Shown here one piece after another: positions 1 to 6,727 of a stretch of DNA of 8,271 nucleotides. The number at the start of each line of letters is the position of its first letter. Positions within the stretch are counted from its first letter, which is position 1. This stretch comes from an uncultured Bacteroidota bacterium (GTDB lineage: Bacteria > Bacteroidota > Bacteroidia > Chitinophagales > Chitinophagaceae), in assembly GCA_946480675.1 (NCBI GenBank), contig CAMLKS010000089.1, positions 1-8,271 of the forward strand. Direction: 5' to 3'. The position numbers were made by a program, and so were the translations under genes. The notes under the pieces are model-generated. The model was not told where the DNA came from. It saw only the letters and a list, made by a program, of their open reading frames with translations, and ran no database searches.

Positions 1-335
1 ATCAGCTTGCCCAGCAGGAAGCCGATGCCCAGCATGGCCGATACTTCAATAATGGCGGTAATAGATGATGCGCCCCCTACACGTATCAGTTTTTTAAAAC
101 TAAACTCCAACCCCAGCGTAAAAAGTAGGAATATGACACCTATATCTGCCCATACACGTATATTGGCCAGTTCGGTAATAGTAGGGAACAAAGGGAAATT
201 GGGGCTCACCAATAGCCCGGCCAGTATGTAGCCGAGTACTACAGGCTGTTTCAGCCATTTAAAAATCAAAGTAGTAACACCGGCAACTATCAGCACCAGC
301 CCGAGATCCTGTATTAAATGTGGTAGATGGTTCAT
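1..335 (-). CDS. CPA2/Kef-type cation:proton antiporter, N-terminal fragment
   Basis: This is the first 111 codons of a gene that continues past the left edge. It is read on the minus strand from an ATG at 335-333. The translation begins MNHLPHLIQDLGLVLIVAGV and is strongly hydrophobic, with membrane segments near residues 11-24, 31-43, 62-77 and 91-109. The stretch PVVLGYILAGLLVSP (31-45) followed by GVIFLLFTLGLEFS (66-79) is characteristic of the N-terminal membrane half of monovalent cation:proton antiporter-2 (KefB/KefC, CPA2) proteins, which exchange Na+ or K+ for H+ across the inner membrane. The ion and any C-terminal RCK/TrkA-N regulatory domain cannot be judged from this fragment. 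An AAGG sits four bases before the ATG and may be a weak ribosome site. The gene is divergent from the secreted-protein gene starting at 461. Family assignment is firm; substrate is unknown. Confidence 0.88.
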   Translation of the reverse strand, partial: MNHLPHLIQDLGLVLIVAGVTTLIFKWLKQPVVLGYILAGLLVSPNFPLFPTITELANIRVWADIGVIFLLFTLGLEFSFKKLIRVGGASSITAIIEVSAMLGIGFLLGKL

Positions 336-460
336 AATGCCTTAGTTATAAAAATAGCATTTACCGCCGACATAGACGATTATCAATGTTTTACCACTCA
401 TAAGCCCTTGAAAACTACTATATCTGCACTTTACCTTATCTTAGTATCAAAGCCGATAGA
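336..460. other. Divergent intergenic region, antiporter / secreted-protein gene
   Basis: These 125 bases separate two divergent starts and must hold both promoters. The best candidate for the rightward gene is TATCTTAG at 437-444, one mismatch from the Bacteroidota -7 consensus TAnnTTTG and followed by CAAAG at 448-452. The nearest upstream TTG, at 408-410, is about 26 bases away, longer than the usual spacing, so the call is weak. On the minus strand the best -7-like match is TATTTTTA (rc of about 350-357), with no good -33 partner. No RNA gene or repeat is visible. Confidence 0.35.
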
Positions 461-1324
461 ATGAATAAAAAAATACTTGTTGCCTGTACCCTGCTTACCA
501 TTTTCACTACTGTTCGTACATATGCACAGTGTACTCCTGCCGTTCCTTCTATATTGGATGTCCATACCGATAGTGTTACCCTGGCATGGGGAAGCGCAGG
601 TGCGGGCGTATATGAATATGCAGTATTGCCTGCTACTGCACCGCAACCTGCCACAGGTACTTCTACCGGCTCTCTTACTGTGGGCGTTGGCGGACTGACC
701 CCGGGCATTGCACACACGGCATGGCACCGTACCGACTGTGGCAGTGGTACATTCACCCCTTGGGTATCACTCAATTTTTCTACGCCCTGCGGCATGCCGG
801 GCACTATAAATGTTACCAATATAGGTGCTGATACGGCCGTTATCAGTTGGACCGCTGTAGCACCCAATGCCAATTACCAATACATAGTAGATACTTCTGC
901 CGATGTGCCCACAGCTACTGATGCCGGTACACCTATCGACACCAATACATTGATTGTCCGCAGCCTGTTACCCGCACAGATGTATCATGTCTTTGTACGT
1001 ACCGATTGTGGTAGCGGGGTTTTCTCGCCATGGTCGCCTGTACATATGTTCTTCAGCGCCTATTCCGTAGGCATAGCACAGGTGCAGCAAAACGTAGGCC
1101 TATTCAAAGCATATCCCAACCCCGCTACCAATACGCTCTATCTCAGCTTTACGAAAGCCGGTGGCATGCTGGAAGTAGTAAACGCTATGGGCAGCAGGGT
1201 GTGGGCAGGTAATCATATGCCTGAAGAAACACAGGTGGATATAAGCGGTTTACCCGCCGGGGTCTACCTGCTACGCTACTTGCATAACGGGCAAATGGAA
1301 ACAAGCAGAATTCATAAGAAATAA
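461..1324 (+). CDS. Secreted two-module Fn3-like protein with T9SS type A sorting domain
   Basis: This is a 287-residue protein of unknown specific role, exported and probably surface-attached or released by the type IX secretion system. Residues 1-22 are a signal peptide (Lys-rich start, hydrophobic core, likely cleavage after TYA). Two Fn3-like beta-sandwich modules follow, about 24-108 and 110-198. Each carries the pattern of a W in strand B, a GLTP/LLPAQ turn and the phrase RTDCGSG-x-F-x-PW (90-101 and 180-191). Each module has a cysteine pair (C24/C93 and C110/C183) that could form a disulfide. Residues about 213-287 are a type A sorting domain: AYPNPATNTLYLSF, then LPAGVYLLRY, and a basic end (RIHKK). 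In this family the tail is removed on export. There is no enzymatic domain, so an adhesive or structural role is only a guess. The next gene, 32 bases downstream, has the same architecture. No Shine-Dalgarno sequence precedes the start. Confidence 0.85.
   Translation: MNKKILVACTLLTIFTTVRTYAQCTPAVPSILDVHTDSVTLAWGSAGAGVYEYAVLPATAPQPATGTSTGSLTVGVGGLTPGIAHTAWHRTDCGSGTFTPWVSLNFSTPCGMPGTINVTNIGADTAVISWTAVAPNANYQYIVDTSADVPTATDAGTPIDTNTLIVRSLLPAQMYHVFVRTDCGSGVFSPWSPVHMFFSAYSVGIAQVQQNVGLFKAYPNPATNTLYLSFTKAGGMLEVVNAMGSRVWAGNHMPEETQVDISGLPAGVYLLRYLHNGQMETSRIHKK
728..1033 (+). repeat. Internal module repeat (RTDCGSG-F-PW), period 90 codons
   Basis: The 12-codon segment encoding RTDCGSGTFTPW at 728-763 recurs as RTDCGSGVFSPW at 998-1033, exactly 270 bases later and in the same frame. 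The surrounding modules also align loosely (W in strand B, cysteine positions). At DNA level the copies have diverged at several third positions, which suggests an old module duplication with constraint on the protein rather than a recent slip event. Confidence 0.7.
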
Positions 1325-1356
1325 TCAGTATATTAGATATTCTAAAACCTAAGCTT

Positions 1357-1983
1357 ATGAATTTCTATCTACGTACATTTTCTTTTTCTGCTATCCTTGC
1401 ATCTATATTGTTGCTTACAGCACACAGTGCGCAGGCGCAATGCGAGCTTACCAATCACAGTTTCAATAACATTACACCAACTTCAGCCGTATGTTCATGG
1501 AATGAAACTCCTACTGCGTATAAGTACGAATACTTTGTTACGCCTGATCTATCTTCAATTCCCCCTGCGGGCAAACCGGGCAGCATTACCACTTCTACCA
1601 GTATTGTAATAAATGGCCTAACGCCTGACCAGACCTGGTACGTATGTGTGCGTGCTTATTGTACATCAGGTACTTCTCAATGGGTGTGTGAAAGCTTTAA
1701 AACGCCTGATCCTTCCAGTGTCAATACCATTATTAAACAACCTGAGTTTACCATAACAGCTTACCCCAACCCTACTACCGACAAACTAAACATTGTACTG
1801 CCGGAGCAATACAACGGCAAGGGCAATATCATTGTCACTTCGCTGTTAGGCTCTGTAGTCGCTCAAACCAATACATTCGGCCGCTATGCCAATATTAATC
1901 TTTCCGGCGTGGCGCCGGGGCTATACCTGGTAAAATATACCGATGGGGTAAACACTAAAACCATTAAGGTGAATAAGCTGTAA
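1357..1983 (+). CDS. Secreted single-module Fn3-like protein with T9SS type A sorting domain
   Basis: This is a 208-residue exported protein, the shorter relative of the gene before it. A signal peptide occupies residues 1-27 (hydrophobic core about 8-21, cleavage likely after AQA). One Fn3-like module follows, about 29-116, with the strand B motif CSW (46-48), GLTPDQTWYVCVRAYC (87-102) and a closing FKTP. It is rich in cysteine: C29, C46, C97, C102 and C111. C29 and C102 match the pair seen in the neighbour's modules, and C46/C97 could form a second bridge. Residues about 130-208 form the T9SS type A sorting domain (AYPNPTTDKLNIVLP, then VAPGLYLVKY and KTIKVNKL at the end). The gap of 32 bases and the shared architecture suggest an operon and an origin by duplication. 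A strong hairpin terminator follows. Substrate or binding partner is unknown. Confidence 0.85.
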   Translation: MNFYLRTFSFSAILASILLLTAHSAQAQCELTNHSFNNITPTSAVCSWNETPTAYKYEYFVTPDLSSIPPAGKPGSITTSTSIVINGLTPDQTWYVCVRAYCTSGTSQWVCESFKTPDPSSVNTIIKQPEFTITAYPNPTTDKLNIVLPEQYNGKGNIIVTSLLGSVVAQTNTFGRYANINLSGVAPGLYLVKYTDGVNTKTIKVNKL

Positions 1984-2003
1984 CAAATATGCACATCATA
2001 ATG

Positions 2004-2033
2004 AAAAAGCCGCACCATAGGTTGCGGCTTTTT
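2004..2033. terminator. Bidirectional intrinsic terminator
   Basis: This is a perfect 11-base inverted repeat, AAAAAGCCGCA (2004-2014) and TGCGGCTTTTT (2023-2033), with an 8-base loop. It reads as a GC-rich hairpin followed by a T-run on both strands. It lies 20 bases after the stop of the secreted-protein gene and 38 bases beyond the stop of the convergent glycosylase gene, so it can end both transcripts. Confidence 0.9.
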
Positions 2034-2071
2034 ATATAACTATGGTTGGTCTTCCTATCAGAAGAAGCTCC

Positions 2072-2689
2072 TTAATTATCCTTCCAGCGCCATAGCATCA
2101 TGCAGGCGTAGGTGCGGTACGGGCTCCATTTGGCCGATATTTTCAGCATTTTTTCTTTCAGTTTCTTCTTATCGGTAGCATCCAGCTTATATAGCTTTAT
2201 CATACCCTGCTGTATACCCAGGTCATCCACGGCAAACACATCCTCCCTACCCAGGGCAAACATCAGTTGCATCTCTACCGTCCACCTGCCTACACCTTTT
2301 ATGGGCAGCAGAAAGTCCATCACTTCCTCATTGCTCATCTTATATAGCTTCTTATCGTCCATACCGTTGTCTATGGCATATTGTGCTACATTCTGCACGT
2401 AGCTCACCTTCGCATTGGAAAGTCCAATACCGCGCAAGGTAGCAGGGGGCGTCGCCACAATCTGTTCGGGCGTAGGCTCTTCATCCCCGTATAATGCCAG
2501 GAAGCGTTTATAGATCACATCGGCCACCTTGGTAGATAGCTGCTGGCTCATAATGGCCGCGCATAGGTACAGGCATATGTTCTTTCTGCGTTTCAGTTGC
2601 AGGCTGGGGAAGGCAGCCACAAGGGGCGCCAGCTTTTTATCTTTCGATAGATGTCCATGATACGCAGGCAGGCTTGTTTCGGCAGGCAT
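2072..2689 (-). CDS. HhH-GPD DNA glycosylase, 3-methyladenine glycosylase II type
   Basis: This is a base-excision-repair enzyme of 205 residues expected to remove alkylated purines such as 3-methyladenine by cleaving the N-glycosidic bond. The AlkA-type signature is visible: AAIMSQQLSTKVA (44-56) matches the conserved 'SQQ' helix. The helix-hairpin-helix LPIKGVGRWTVEM (128-140) is followed by DVFAVDDLGIQQG (150-162). By alignment from memory with AlkA (Asp238 in PDDYLIK), the catalytic residue should be D156, the second Asp of VDD. The C-terminal KWSPYRTYACMMLWRW (187-202) matches the AlkA 'WxPxRxYA' helix. It lacks the extra N-terminal beta domain of E. coli AlkA (282 residues), as is common for compact bacterial members. 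No Cys cluster of the Nth/MutY kind is seen, so an iron-sulfur endonuclease III is unlikely. It is divergent from gcvT and convergent with the Fn3 operon. Substrate range is inferred. Confidence 0.88.
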   Translation of the reverse strand: MPAETSLPAYHGHLSKDKKLAPLVAAFPSLQLKRRKNICLYLCAAIMSQQLSTKVADVIYKRFLALYGDEEPTPEQIVATPPATLRGIGLSNAKVSYVQNVAQYAIDNGMDDKKLYKMSNEEVMDFLLPIKGVGRWTVEMQLMFALGREDVFAVDDLGIQQGMIKLYKLDATDKKKLKEKMLKISAKWSPYRTYACMMLWRWKDN

Positions 2690-2696
2690 AAGTATA

Positions 2697-2728
2697 TTTT
2701 ATGTACTCAGCATATTATTGTAAATTTG
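2697..2728 (+). promoter_or_regulatory. Possible second upstream promoter toward gcvT
   Basis: TAAATTTG at 2721-2728 fits the Bacteroidota -7 consensus TAnnTTTG exactly. TTTT at 2697-2700, 20 bases upstream, is a partial match to the -33 TTTG. A transcript from here would have a leader of about 275 bases before gcvT and would include both repeats, or it could end early as a small RNA. The 8-base motif in AT-rich DNA can arise by chance, so this is tentative. Confidence 0.3.
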
Positions 2729-2830
2729 CTACTGTATTATTCAGCGTTCATACGTTAATAATAGCTCAATATTCGTAAAGCTAAGTGTTTTAGGCGGTAC
2801 AGTTTCGTACACCACCGGCATAAACCTCAG

Positions 2831-2862
2831 GCAAATGAACAAAGTATAGAAACCTCATTTGC
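2831..2862. repeat. 8-base inverted repeat
   Basis: GCAAATGA (2831-2838) and TCATTTGC (2855-2862) are perfect inverted copies separated by 16 bases. As RNA it would be a weak AU-rich hairpin with no T-run after it, so it is not a terminator. As DNA, two half-sites with centres 24 bases apart could bind a dimeric regulator, which is inference only. Confidence 0.45.
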
Positions 2863-2886
2863 AACCAAAAATTGATTCCTGTAAAA

Positions 2887-2906
2887 CCGGAACAATCCGG
2901 AACAAT
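2887..2906. repeat. 10-base tandem direct repeat
   Basis: CCGGAACAAT occurs twice back to back at 2887-2896 and 2897-2906. The spacing is about one helical turn, so both copies face the same side of the DNA, as tandem operator half-sites often do. The segment also contains CCGGA-ACAA-TCCGG, a short inverted repeat. It ends about 65 bases upstream of the gcvT -7 element. Function is unknown. Confidence 0.55.
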
Positions 2907-2945
2907 TATAATTAAGCAGATATATAGAAGCGCGAAAAATCAGTA

Positions 2946-2987
2946 TTTCACAACAAAACACAACAAACAGTTATCTTTGCCCGCAAA
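2946..2987 (+). promoter_or_regulatory. gcvT promoter (Bacteroidota -33/-7 type)
   Basis: TATCTTTG at 2972-2979 is a perfect match to TAnnTTTG. TTTC at 2946-2949 is three of four to the -33 TTTG, 22 bases upstream. The -7 element runs into TTTGC-CC-GCAAA (2976-2987), an inverted repeat covering the expected start of transcription. The gcvT ATG lies 31 bases after the -7 element, giving a short leader without a Shine-Dalgarno sequence. Confidence 0.7.
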
Positions 2988-3010
2988 ATCATATACATAA
3001 CCAACTGTTA

Positions 3011-4096
3011 ATGAAAAATACACCATTCACACAAAAGCATATAGCGCTGGGCGCTAAAATGGCAGAGTTCGCAGGCTACAACATGCCTATCTCTTACAGC
3101 GGCATCAATGAAGAGCACCACACGGTGCGCAGCAATGCCGGTGTATTTGATGTAAGCCATATGGGCGAATTTATCCTGAAAGGCCCTAAAGCACTGGACC
3201 TGATACAGCGTGTTACCAGCAACGATGCCAGCAAACTGACGGATGGTAAAGCACAATACTCTTGCCTGCCTAATGAGAATGGTGGTATCGTGGACGATCT
3301 GCTGGTGTACTGCCTGAAACAGAATGAAAGCTATATGCTGGTGGTGAATGCATCGAACATAGAAAAAGACTGGAACTGGATAAGCAAGCACAATACAGAT
3401 GGTGTAGAAATGCACAACATATCTGACAAAACCGGCCTGCTGGCCGTACAGGGCCCTAAAGCAGTGCAGTACCTGCAGCCGCTTACCGATATGGATATCA
3501 CCAACCTGAAATATTACACCTTTACCAAAGGCACATTTGCAGGCATCGAAAACGTGATAGTAAGCGCTACAGGTTATACCGGCGCCGGTGGTGTGGAAAT
3601 ATATTTTGAAGATAAAGACAACGATGCCGAAACAATCTGGAACAAAATATTTGAAGCCGGTGCAGCAGGCGGCATAAAGCCGATAGGCCTGGCAGCCCGC
3701 GACACCCTGCGCCTGGAAATGGGCTTTGCGCTGTATGGCAATGACATAGATGATACTACCAGCCCGCTGGAAGCTGGCCTGGGTTGGATCACTAAGTTCA
3801 CTAAAGACTTTACAGCCAGGGAGATACTGGAAAAACAAAAAGCAGAAGGCGTAACCCGCAAGCTGGTAGGCCTCGAAATGATAGACAAAGGCATACCCCG
3901 CCATGGCTATAAAATACAGAATGCCGAAGGCGAAGAGATAGGCTACATCACATCGGGCACGCAGGCACCAAGCCTGGGCAAGGCTATAGGTATGGCCTAT
4001 GTGCGCAAAGACTTTGCAGCCGAAGGTTCGGATGTGTTTGTCATCGTACGCGACAAGGCCCTGAAAGCACAAGTAGTAAAAATGCCTTTCGCATAA
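3011..4096 (+). CDS. gcvT: Aminomethyltransferase, glycine cleavage system T-protein
   Basis: GcvT takes the aminomethyl group carried on the lipoyl arm of H-protein, transfers the methylene to tetrahydrofolate to give 5,10-methylene-THF and releases ammonia. It acts in the cytoplasm. The 361-residue length is usual for the family. Family landmarks: [11 protein letters not shown] (44-54); [13 protein letters not shown] (88-100), whose DD pair (D95-D96) contains the conserved catalytic Asp; [11 protein letters not shown] (188-198), lining the folate pocket; [11 protein letters not shown] (226-236); SPLEAGLGW (251-259); and [18 protein letters not shown] (314-331) in the C-terminal domain. All look intact. 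gcvH and gcvP are not in the window, so the system is not one cluster here. The gene has its own promoter and a terminator, consistent with a single-gene transcript. The ATG is the first in frame after a well-placed promoter. Confidence 0.97.
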   Translation: MKNTPFTQKHIALGAKMAEFAGYNMPISYSGINEEHHTVRSNAGVFDVSHMGEFILKGPKALDLIQRVTSNDASKLTDGKAQYSCLPNENGGIVDDLLVYCLKQNESYMLVVNASNIEKDWNWISKHNTDGVEMHNISDKTGLLAVQGPKAVQYLQPLTDMDITNLKYYTFTKGTFAGIENVIVSATGYTGAGGVEIYFEDKDNDAETIWNKIFEAGAAGGIKPIGLAARDTLRLEMGFALYGNDIDDTTSPLEAGLGWITKFTKDFTAREILEKQKAEGVTRKLVGLEMIDKGIPRHGYKIQNAEGEEIGYITSGTQAPSLGKAIGMAYVRKDFAAEGSDVFVIVRDKALKAQVVKMPFA

Positions 4097-4123
4097 AAAT
4101 GACACTGCAGAGACAGTAAATGG

Positions 4124-4153
4124 ATAGCCATTCAGATTTGAATGGCTATTTTC
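4124..4153 (+). terminator. Intrinsic terminator after gcvT
   Basis: ATAGCCATTCA (4124-4134) and TGAATGGCTAT (4139-4149) form a perfect 11-base stem around a GATT loop, continuing into TTT at 4150-4152. It sits 27 bases after the gcvT stop and ends 20 bases before the next start codon, so the following gene needs either its own promoter very close by or readthrough. Confidence 0.85.
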
Positions 4154-4173
4154 ATGTTGCCTAACCTACCTAT

Positions 4174-5949
4174 ATGCTATCGAAAATAGCTTACTTGCTC
4201 TGCACCACTGTAATGCTGTATTGCTGCTTTGTCTTTTATCCTAAATGGGATAAGCGGCAGGGCGAAGCAGCTATCGGCTGGGATGTAAGCGGTTATTACT
4301 GGTACCTGCCTTCTATCTTTATTTATAAAGACCTCAAATACCAATCCTTTGCAGATAGCATCCTGAAGAAATACGAACCCACACCGGAAGTCATGCAGTT
4401 TACCCGCGCAGTAGATGGTAGTTGCGTGATGACATACTCCGGTGGTATGGCAATAATGTACAGCCCCCTATTTGCTATTGCTCATATGGCCGCCAAACCT
4501 TTAGGCTATCCGCCAGACGGTTTTTCCAGACCCTACCAGTTTGCCATACAGGTAGGCAGCTTGCTCATATCGCTGCTGGGCGTGTGGCTATACAGAAGGG
4601 TGCTGCTCCATTACTTTTCAAATAAGGTAACGGCCATCCTGCTGCTCATACTGGTCATTGGCAGCAACTATCTTAACTACTCGGCTATAGATGGCGCACA
4701 AACGCATGCCTGGTTGTTTACACTCTATGCCCTGCTGTTGCTGTGTGTCATCCGCTTTTATAAGAAGCCTGATTACAAATATGCGGTAGCTATAGGTGTA
4801 TTATGCGGCCTTGCCATACTCATCCGCCCGTCTGAAATGATATGCGTGCTGATACCCTTACTATGGGGCATGGAGTCTATATCTATCGCAGCTATCAGGG
4901 AAAAGATACTGTTTTTCAAAACGTACTTACCCAAACTAACGGTAGCAGCCGTATGCGTTATACTCATCGGTAGCATACAGCTTATATATTGGAAATATGC
5001 CAGTGGCAACTGGCTGGTATACAGCTATGGCAGCGATAAAACCTTTTCATGGCTGCACCCGCACCTCTTCGATTATACCTTGAGCGCACGTAGCGGCTGG
5101 CTTACCTACACACCCGTCATGCTCTTTTCTTTGATAGGCATTATCCCCTTCCTGAAGTGGGGGCGCAACAAAATAGCCATCCTGTCCTTTTGCCTGCTGA
5201 ACCTGTATATTGTATCTGCGTGGGATATATGGTGGTATGGCGGCACCGGCGGCAGGGCCATGATACAGAGCTATCCTTTCATGTTTTTACCGCTGGGCTA
5301 CCTACTACAGTACCTGGCAGAACGTAAAGTGCTGAGGTGGGTGCTCACGCCTTTCATCCTACTGTTCTGCTATGTCAATGTATGGTTTACGGTGAATGCC
5401 CATGCGGCACCGGGGTTGTACGATTCTGACGGCATGAGCCGTGCCTACTACTGGCGCGTGGTAGGCCGCTGGCACATTGAAAACAGGGATGAAGTGGAAA
5501 AGCTGAAAGATACGGACGAGCTTTTTTCAGGCACTCCTAAAAACCTGAAGCTAATCTACGCGCACGACTTCAATACAGATACCAACCCTTCTGACTCATT
5601 CTACATCGGCAGCGGCATGGAATTCAGTAATAAGTTCAGCTTGCCGGTAGATAAAAATGCAGCCAACTGGCTCCGGATAAAAGCCACCATCAGTACCGGC
5701 GGTAAAGAGTGGACACAATGGAAAATGCCCCAGTTTTCCGCCCAGTTTTTAGATAAAGATAATAATGTGCTGCGCACACGGATGCTGCGCATACACCGCT
5801 TCCTGAATGATAACGAGACCAAAGAATTTACCTTTGATGTGAGCATTGCCTACGACGAGGCCAAAAAAGTGAACATCTACCTGTGGAACCCCGGCAGCGA
5901 CAAATGGTTGCTGGTGAAACACATGGAAGTCTGGTCATTTAACGATTAA
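4174..5949 (+). CDS. Polytopic membrane protein, GT-C/GT39-like glycosyltransferase candidate
   Basis: This is a 591-residue inner-membrane protein. I count about ten to twelve hydrophobic segments between residues 4 and 405 (for example 4-22, 122-140, 152-168, 176-194, 203-217, 220-234, 254-272, 309-327, 332-350, 364-382 and 387-405). An acidic motif in the first outer loop, GWDVSGYYWYLP (35-46), sits where GT-C enzymes place their catalytic Asp (D37 here). DIWWYGGTGGRAMIQSYP (351-368) resembles the WWYGGSxGxR motif I associate with Bacteroidota GT39-like proteins. Such enzymes move a sugar from a polyprenyl-phosphate donor to lipid, protein or glycan on the periplasmic side. Residues about 430-591 are soluble and strand-rich, with several Trp and Tyr, and may be a carbohydrate-binding-like beta sandwich. 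No named family member is recognised; donor and acceptor are unknown. It lies between gcvT and pyrH with no functional link to either. No promoter or Shine-Dalgarno sequence is obvious. Confidence 0.72.
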   Translation: MLSKIAYLLCTTVMLYCCFVFYPKWDKRQGEAAIGWDVSGYYWYLPSIFIYKDLKYQSFADSILKKYEPTPEVMQFTRAVDGSCVMTYSGGMAIMYSPLFAIAHMAAKPLGYPPDGFSRPYQFAIQVGSLLISLLGVWLYRRVLLHYFSNKVTAILLLILVIGSNYLNYSAIDGAQTHAWLFTLYALLLLCVIRFYKKPDYKYAVAIGVLCGLAILIRPSEMICVLIPLLWGMESISIAAIREKILFFKTYLPKLTVAAVCVILIGSIQLIYWKYASGNWLVYSYGSDKTFSWLHPHLFDYTLSARSGWLTYTPVMLFSLIGIIPFLKWGRNKIAILSFCLLNLYIVSAWDIWWYGGTGGRAMIQSYPFMFLPLGYLLQYLAERKVLRWVLTPFILLFCYVNVWFTVNAHAAPGLYDSDGMSRAYYWRVVGRWHIENRDEVEKLKDTDELFSGTPKNLKLIYAHDFNTDTNPSDSFYIGSGMEFSNKFSLPVDKNAANWLRIKATISTGGKEWTQWKMPQFSAQFLDKDNNVLRTRMLRIHRFLNDNETKEFTFDVSIAYDEAKKVNIYLWNPGSDKWLLVKHMEVWSFND

Positions 5950-5954
5950 AGCTA

Positions 5955-5995
5955 TGTGCCCGTTTTTAGGAATTATTTTCTTTCTTTGCAGCAAA
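5955..5995 (+). promoter_or_regulatory. Probable pyrH promoter
   Basis: TTTCTTTG at 5981-5988 matches seven of eight positions of the pattern TAnnTTTG (A to T at position 2). TGTG at 5955-5958 is a three-of-four match to the -33 TTTG, with a 22-base gap, the same spacing as in the gcvT promoter. TTTGC-A-GCAAA (5985-5995) forms an inverted repeat over the expected start site. The pyrH ATG follows 15 bases later. Confidence 0.5.
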
Positions 5996-6010
5996 TTATA
6001 GCCTTCCAAG

Positions 6011-6721
6011 ATGCTTCCTAAATACAATAGAGTGCTGCTGAAATTATCTGGTGAATCTTTAATGGGTGACCGCAGCTATGGGCTTGACCCGAAAATGCTG
6101 GAGCAGTATGCTATTGATATAAAGGCCATCAGCGACCTGGGCGTGCAGGTAGCCGTAGTAATAGGCGGAGGTAACATATACCGTGGTATGAACGAGGCTG
6201 AAACCGGCATAGAACGTGCGCAGGGCGACTATATGGGCATGCTGGCCACCGTTATCAACGGTATGGCCCTACAGGCATCGCTGGAAAAGATAGGTGTTAA
6301 AACACGCCTGCAAAGCGCTATAAAAATGGAGCAGGTAGCAGAGCCTTACATCCGCCGCCGTGCCATCCGCCACCTGGAAAAAGGCCGTGTAGTTATCTTC
6401 GGCGCAGGTACGGGCAATCCATACTTCACTACAGATACGGCGGGCTCACTAAGAGCTATAGAAATAAATGCCGATGTGATACTGAAAGGTACACGTGTAG
6501 ATGGCATCTATACTGCCGACCCGGAGAAAGACCCGACGGCTAAGCGCTTCGAAAAACTTACCTTTTCAGAGGTTATCAGCCAAGGCCTGAAAGTGATGGA
6601 TATGACTGCCTTCACACTATGCCAGGAAAATAACCTGCCCATCATCGTGTTCGATATGAATACACCGGGCAACCTGCAAAGTGTGATAGAAGGCAAATCG
6701 CTGGGTACGCTGGTAAGCTGA
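6011..6721 (+). CDS. pyrH: UMP kinase
   Basis: UMP kinase phosphorylates UMP to UDP with ATP, an essential step of pyrimidine nucleotide synthesis. It acts as a cytoplasmic hexamer of the amino-acid-kinase fold. At 236 residues it has normal length. Motifs seen: the N-terminal LLKLSGES (9-16) with the phosphate-contacting K11; [11 protein letters not shown] (49-59) with R58; [10 protein letters not shown] (71-80) with D73 in the UMP site; [11 protein letters not shown] (133-143); and the ATP-site region [15 protein letters not shown] (163-177) followed by KVMDMTAF (194-201). All key positions look intact, so the enzyme should be active. In many bacteria pyrH lies near tsf and frr; here it sits between a GT-C-like membrane protein gene and a convergent VWA gene. 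It has its own likely promoter 22 to 56 bases upstream of the start and no Shine-Dalgarno sequence. No terminator fits in the 6 bases before the convergent stop. Confidence 0.97.
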   Translation: MLPKYNRVLLKLSGESLMGDRSYGLDPKMLEQYAIDIKAISDLGVQVAVVIGGGNIYRGMNEAETGIERAQGDYMGMLATVINGMALQASLEKIGVKTRLQSAIKMEQVAEPYIRRRAIRHLEKGRVVIFGAGTGNPYFTTDTAGSLRAIEINADVILKGTRVDGIYTADPEKDPTAKRFEKLTFSEVISQGLKVMDMTAFTLCQENNLPIIVFDMNTPGNLQSVIEGKSLGTLVS

Positions 6722-6727
6722 TAACCG

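Larger units (their letters stand above)
2690..3010. other. Divergent intergenic region, glycosylase / gcvT
   Basis: These 321 bases carry no convincing gene. They hold, left to right: a perfect -7 match TAAATTTG (2721-2728) with a TTTT 20 bases upstream; an 8-base inverted repeat (2831-2862); a 10-base tandem repeat (2887-2906); and the gcvT promoter (-7 at 2972-2979). A clear leftward promoter for the glycosylase was not found. I looked for a glycine riboswitch because some bacteria place one before gcv genes, and saw no recognisable core. Confidence 0.6.

Noticed and set aside
7..231. Plus-strand 74-codon open frame at the left edge
   Set aside because: It lies antisense to the clear CPA2 antiporter reading and has no recognisable protein features.
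436..873. Minus-strand 145-codon frame over the first Fn3 gene
   Set aside because: It is antisense to a gene with signal peptide, Fn3 modules and sorting tail, with low-complexity translation and no start signals.
1331..1345. Short TTAGA-TAT-TCTAA inverted repeat between the two Fn3 genes
   Set aside because: A 5-base AT-rich stem without a T-run is too weak to be a terminator or a supported operator.
2690..3010. Glycine riboswitch before gcvT
   Set aside because: I looked for the conserved core and tandem aptamer pattern and found none. The repeats present do not resemble it.
3008..4105. 365-codon open frame on the minus strand covering all of gcvT
   Set aside because: It is an exact antisense shadow of a gene with all GcvT motifs. 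The translation is rich in Cys, Phe, His and Tyr with no domain and no promoter; it reflects gcvT codon choice.
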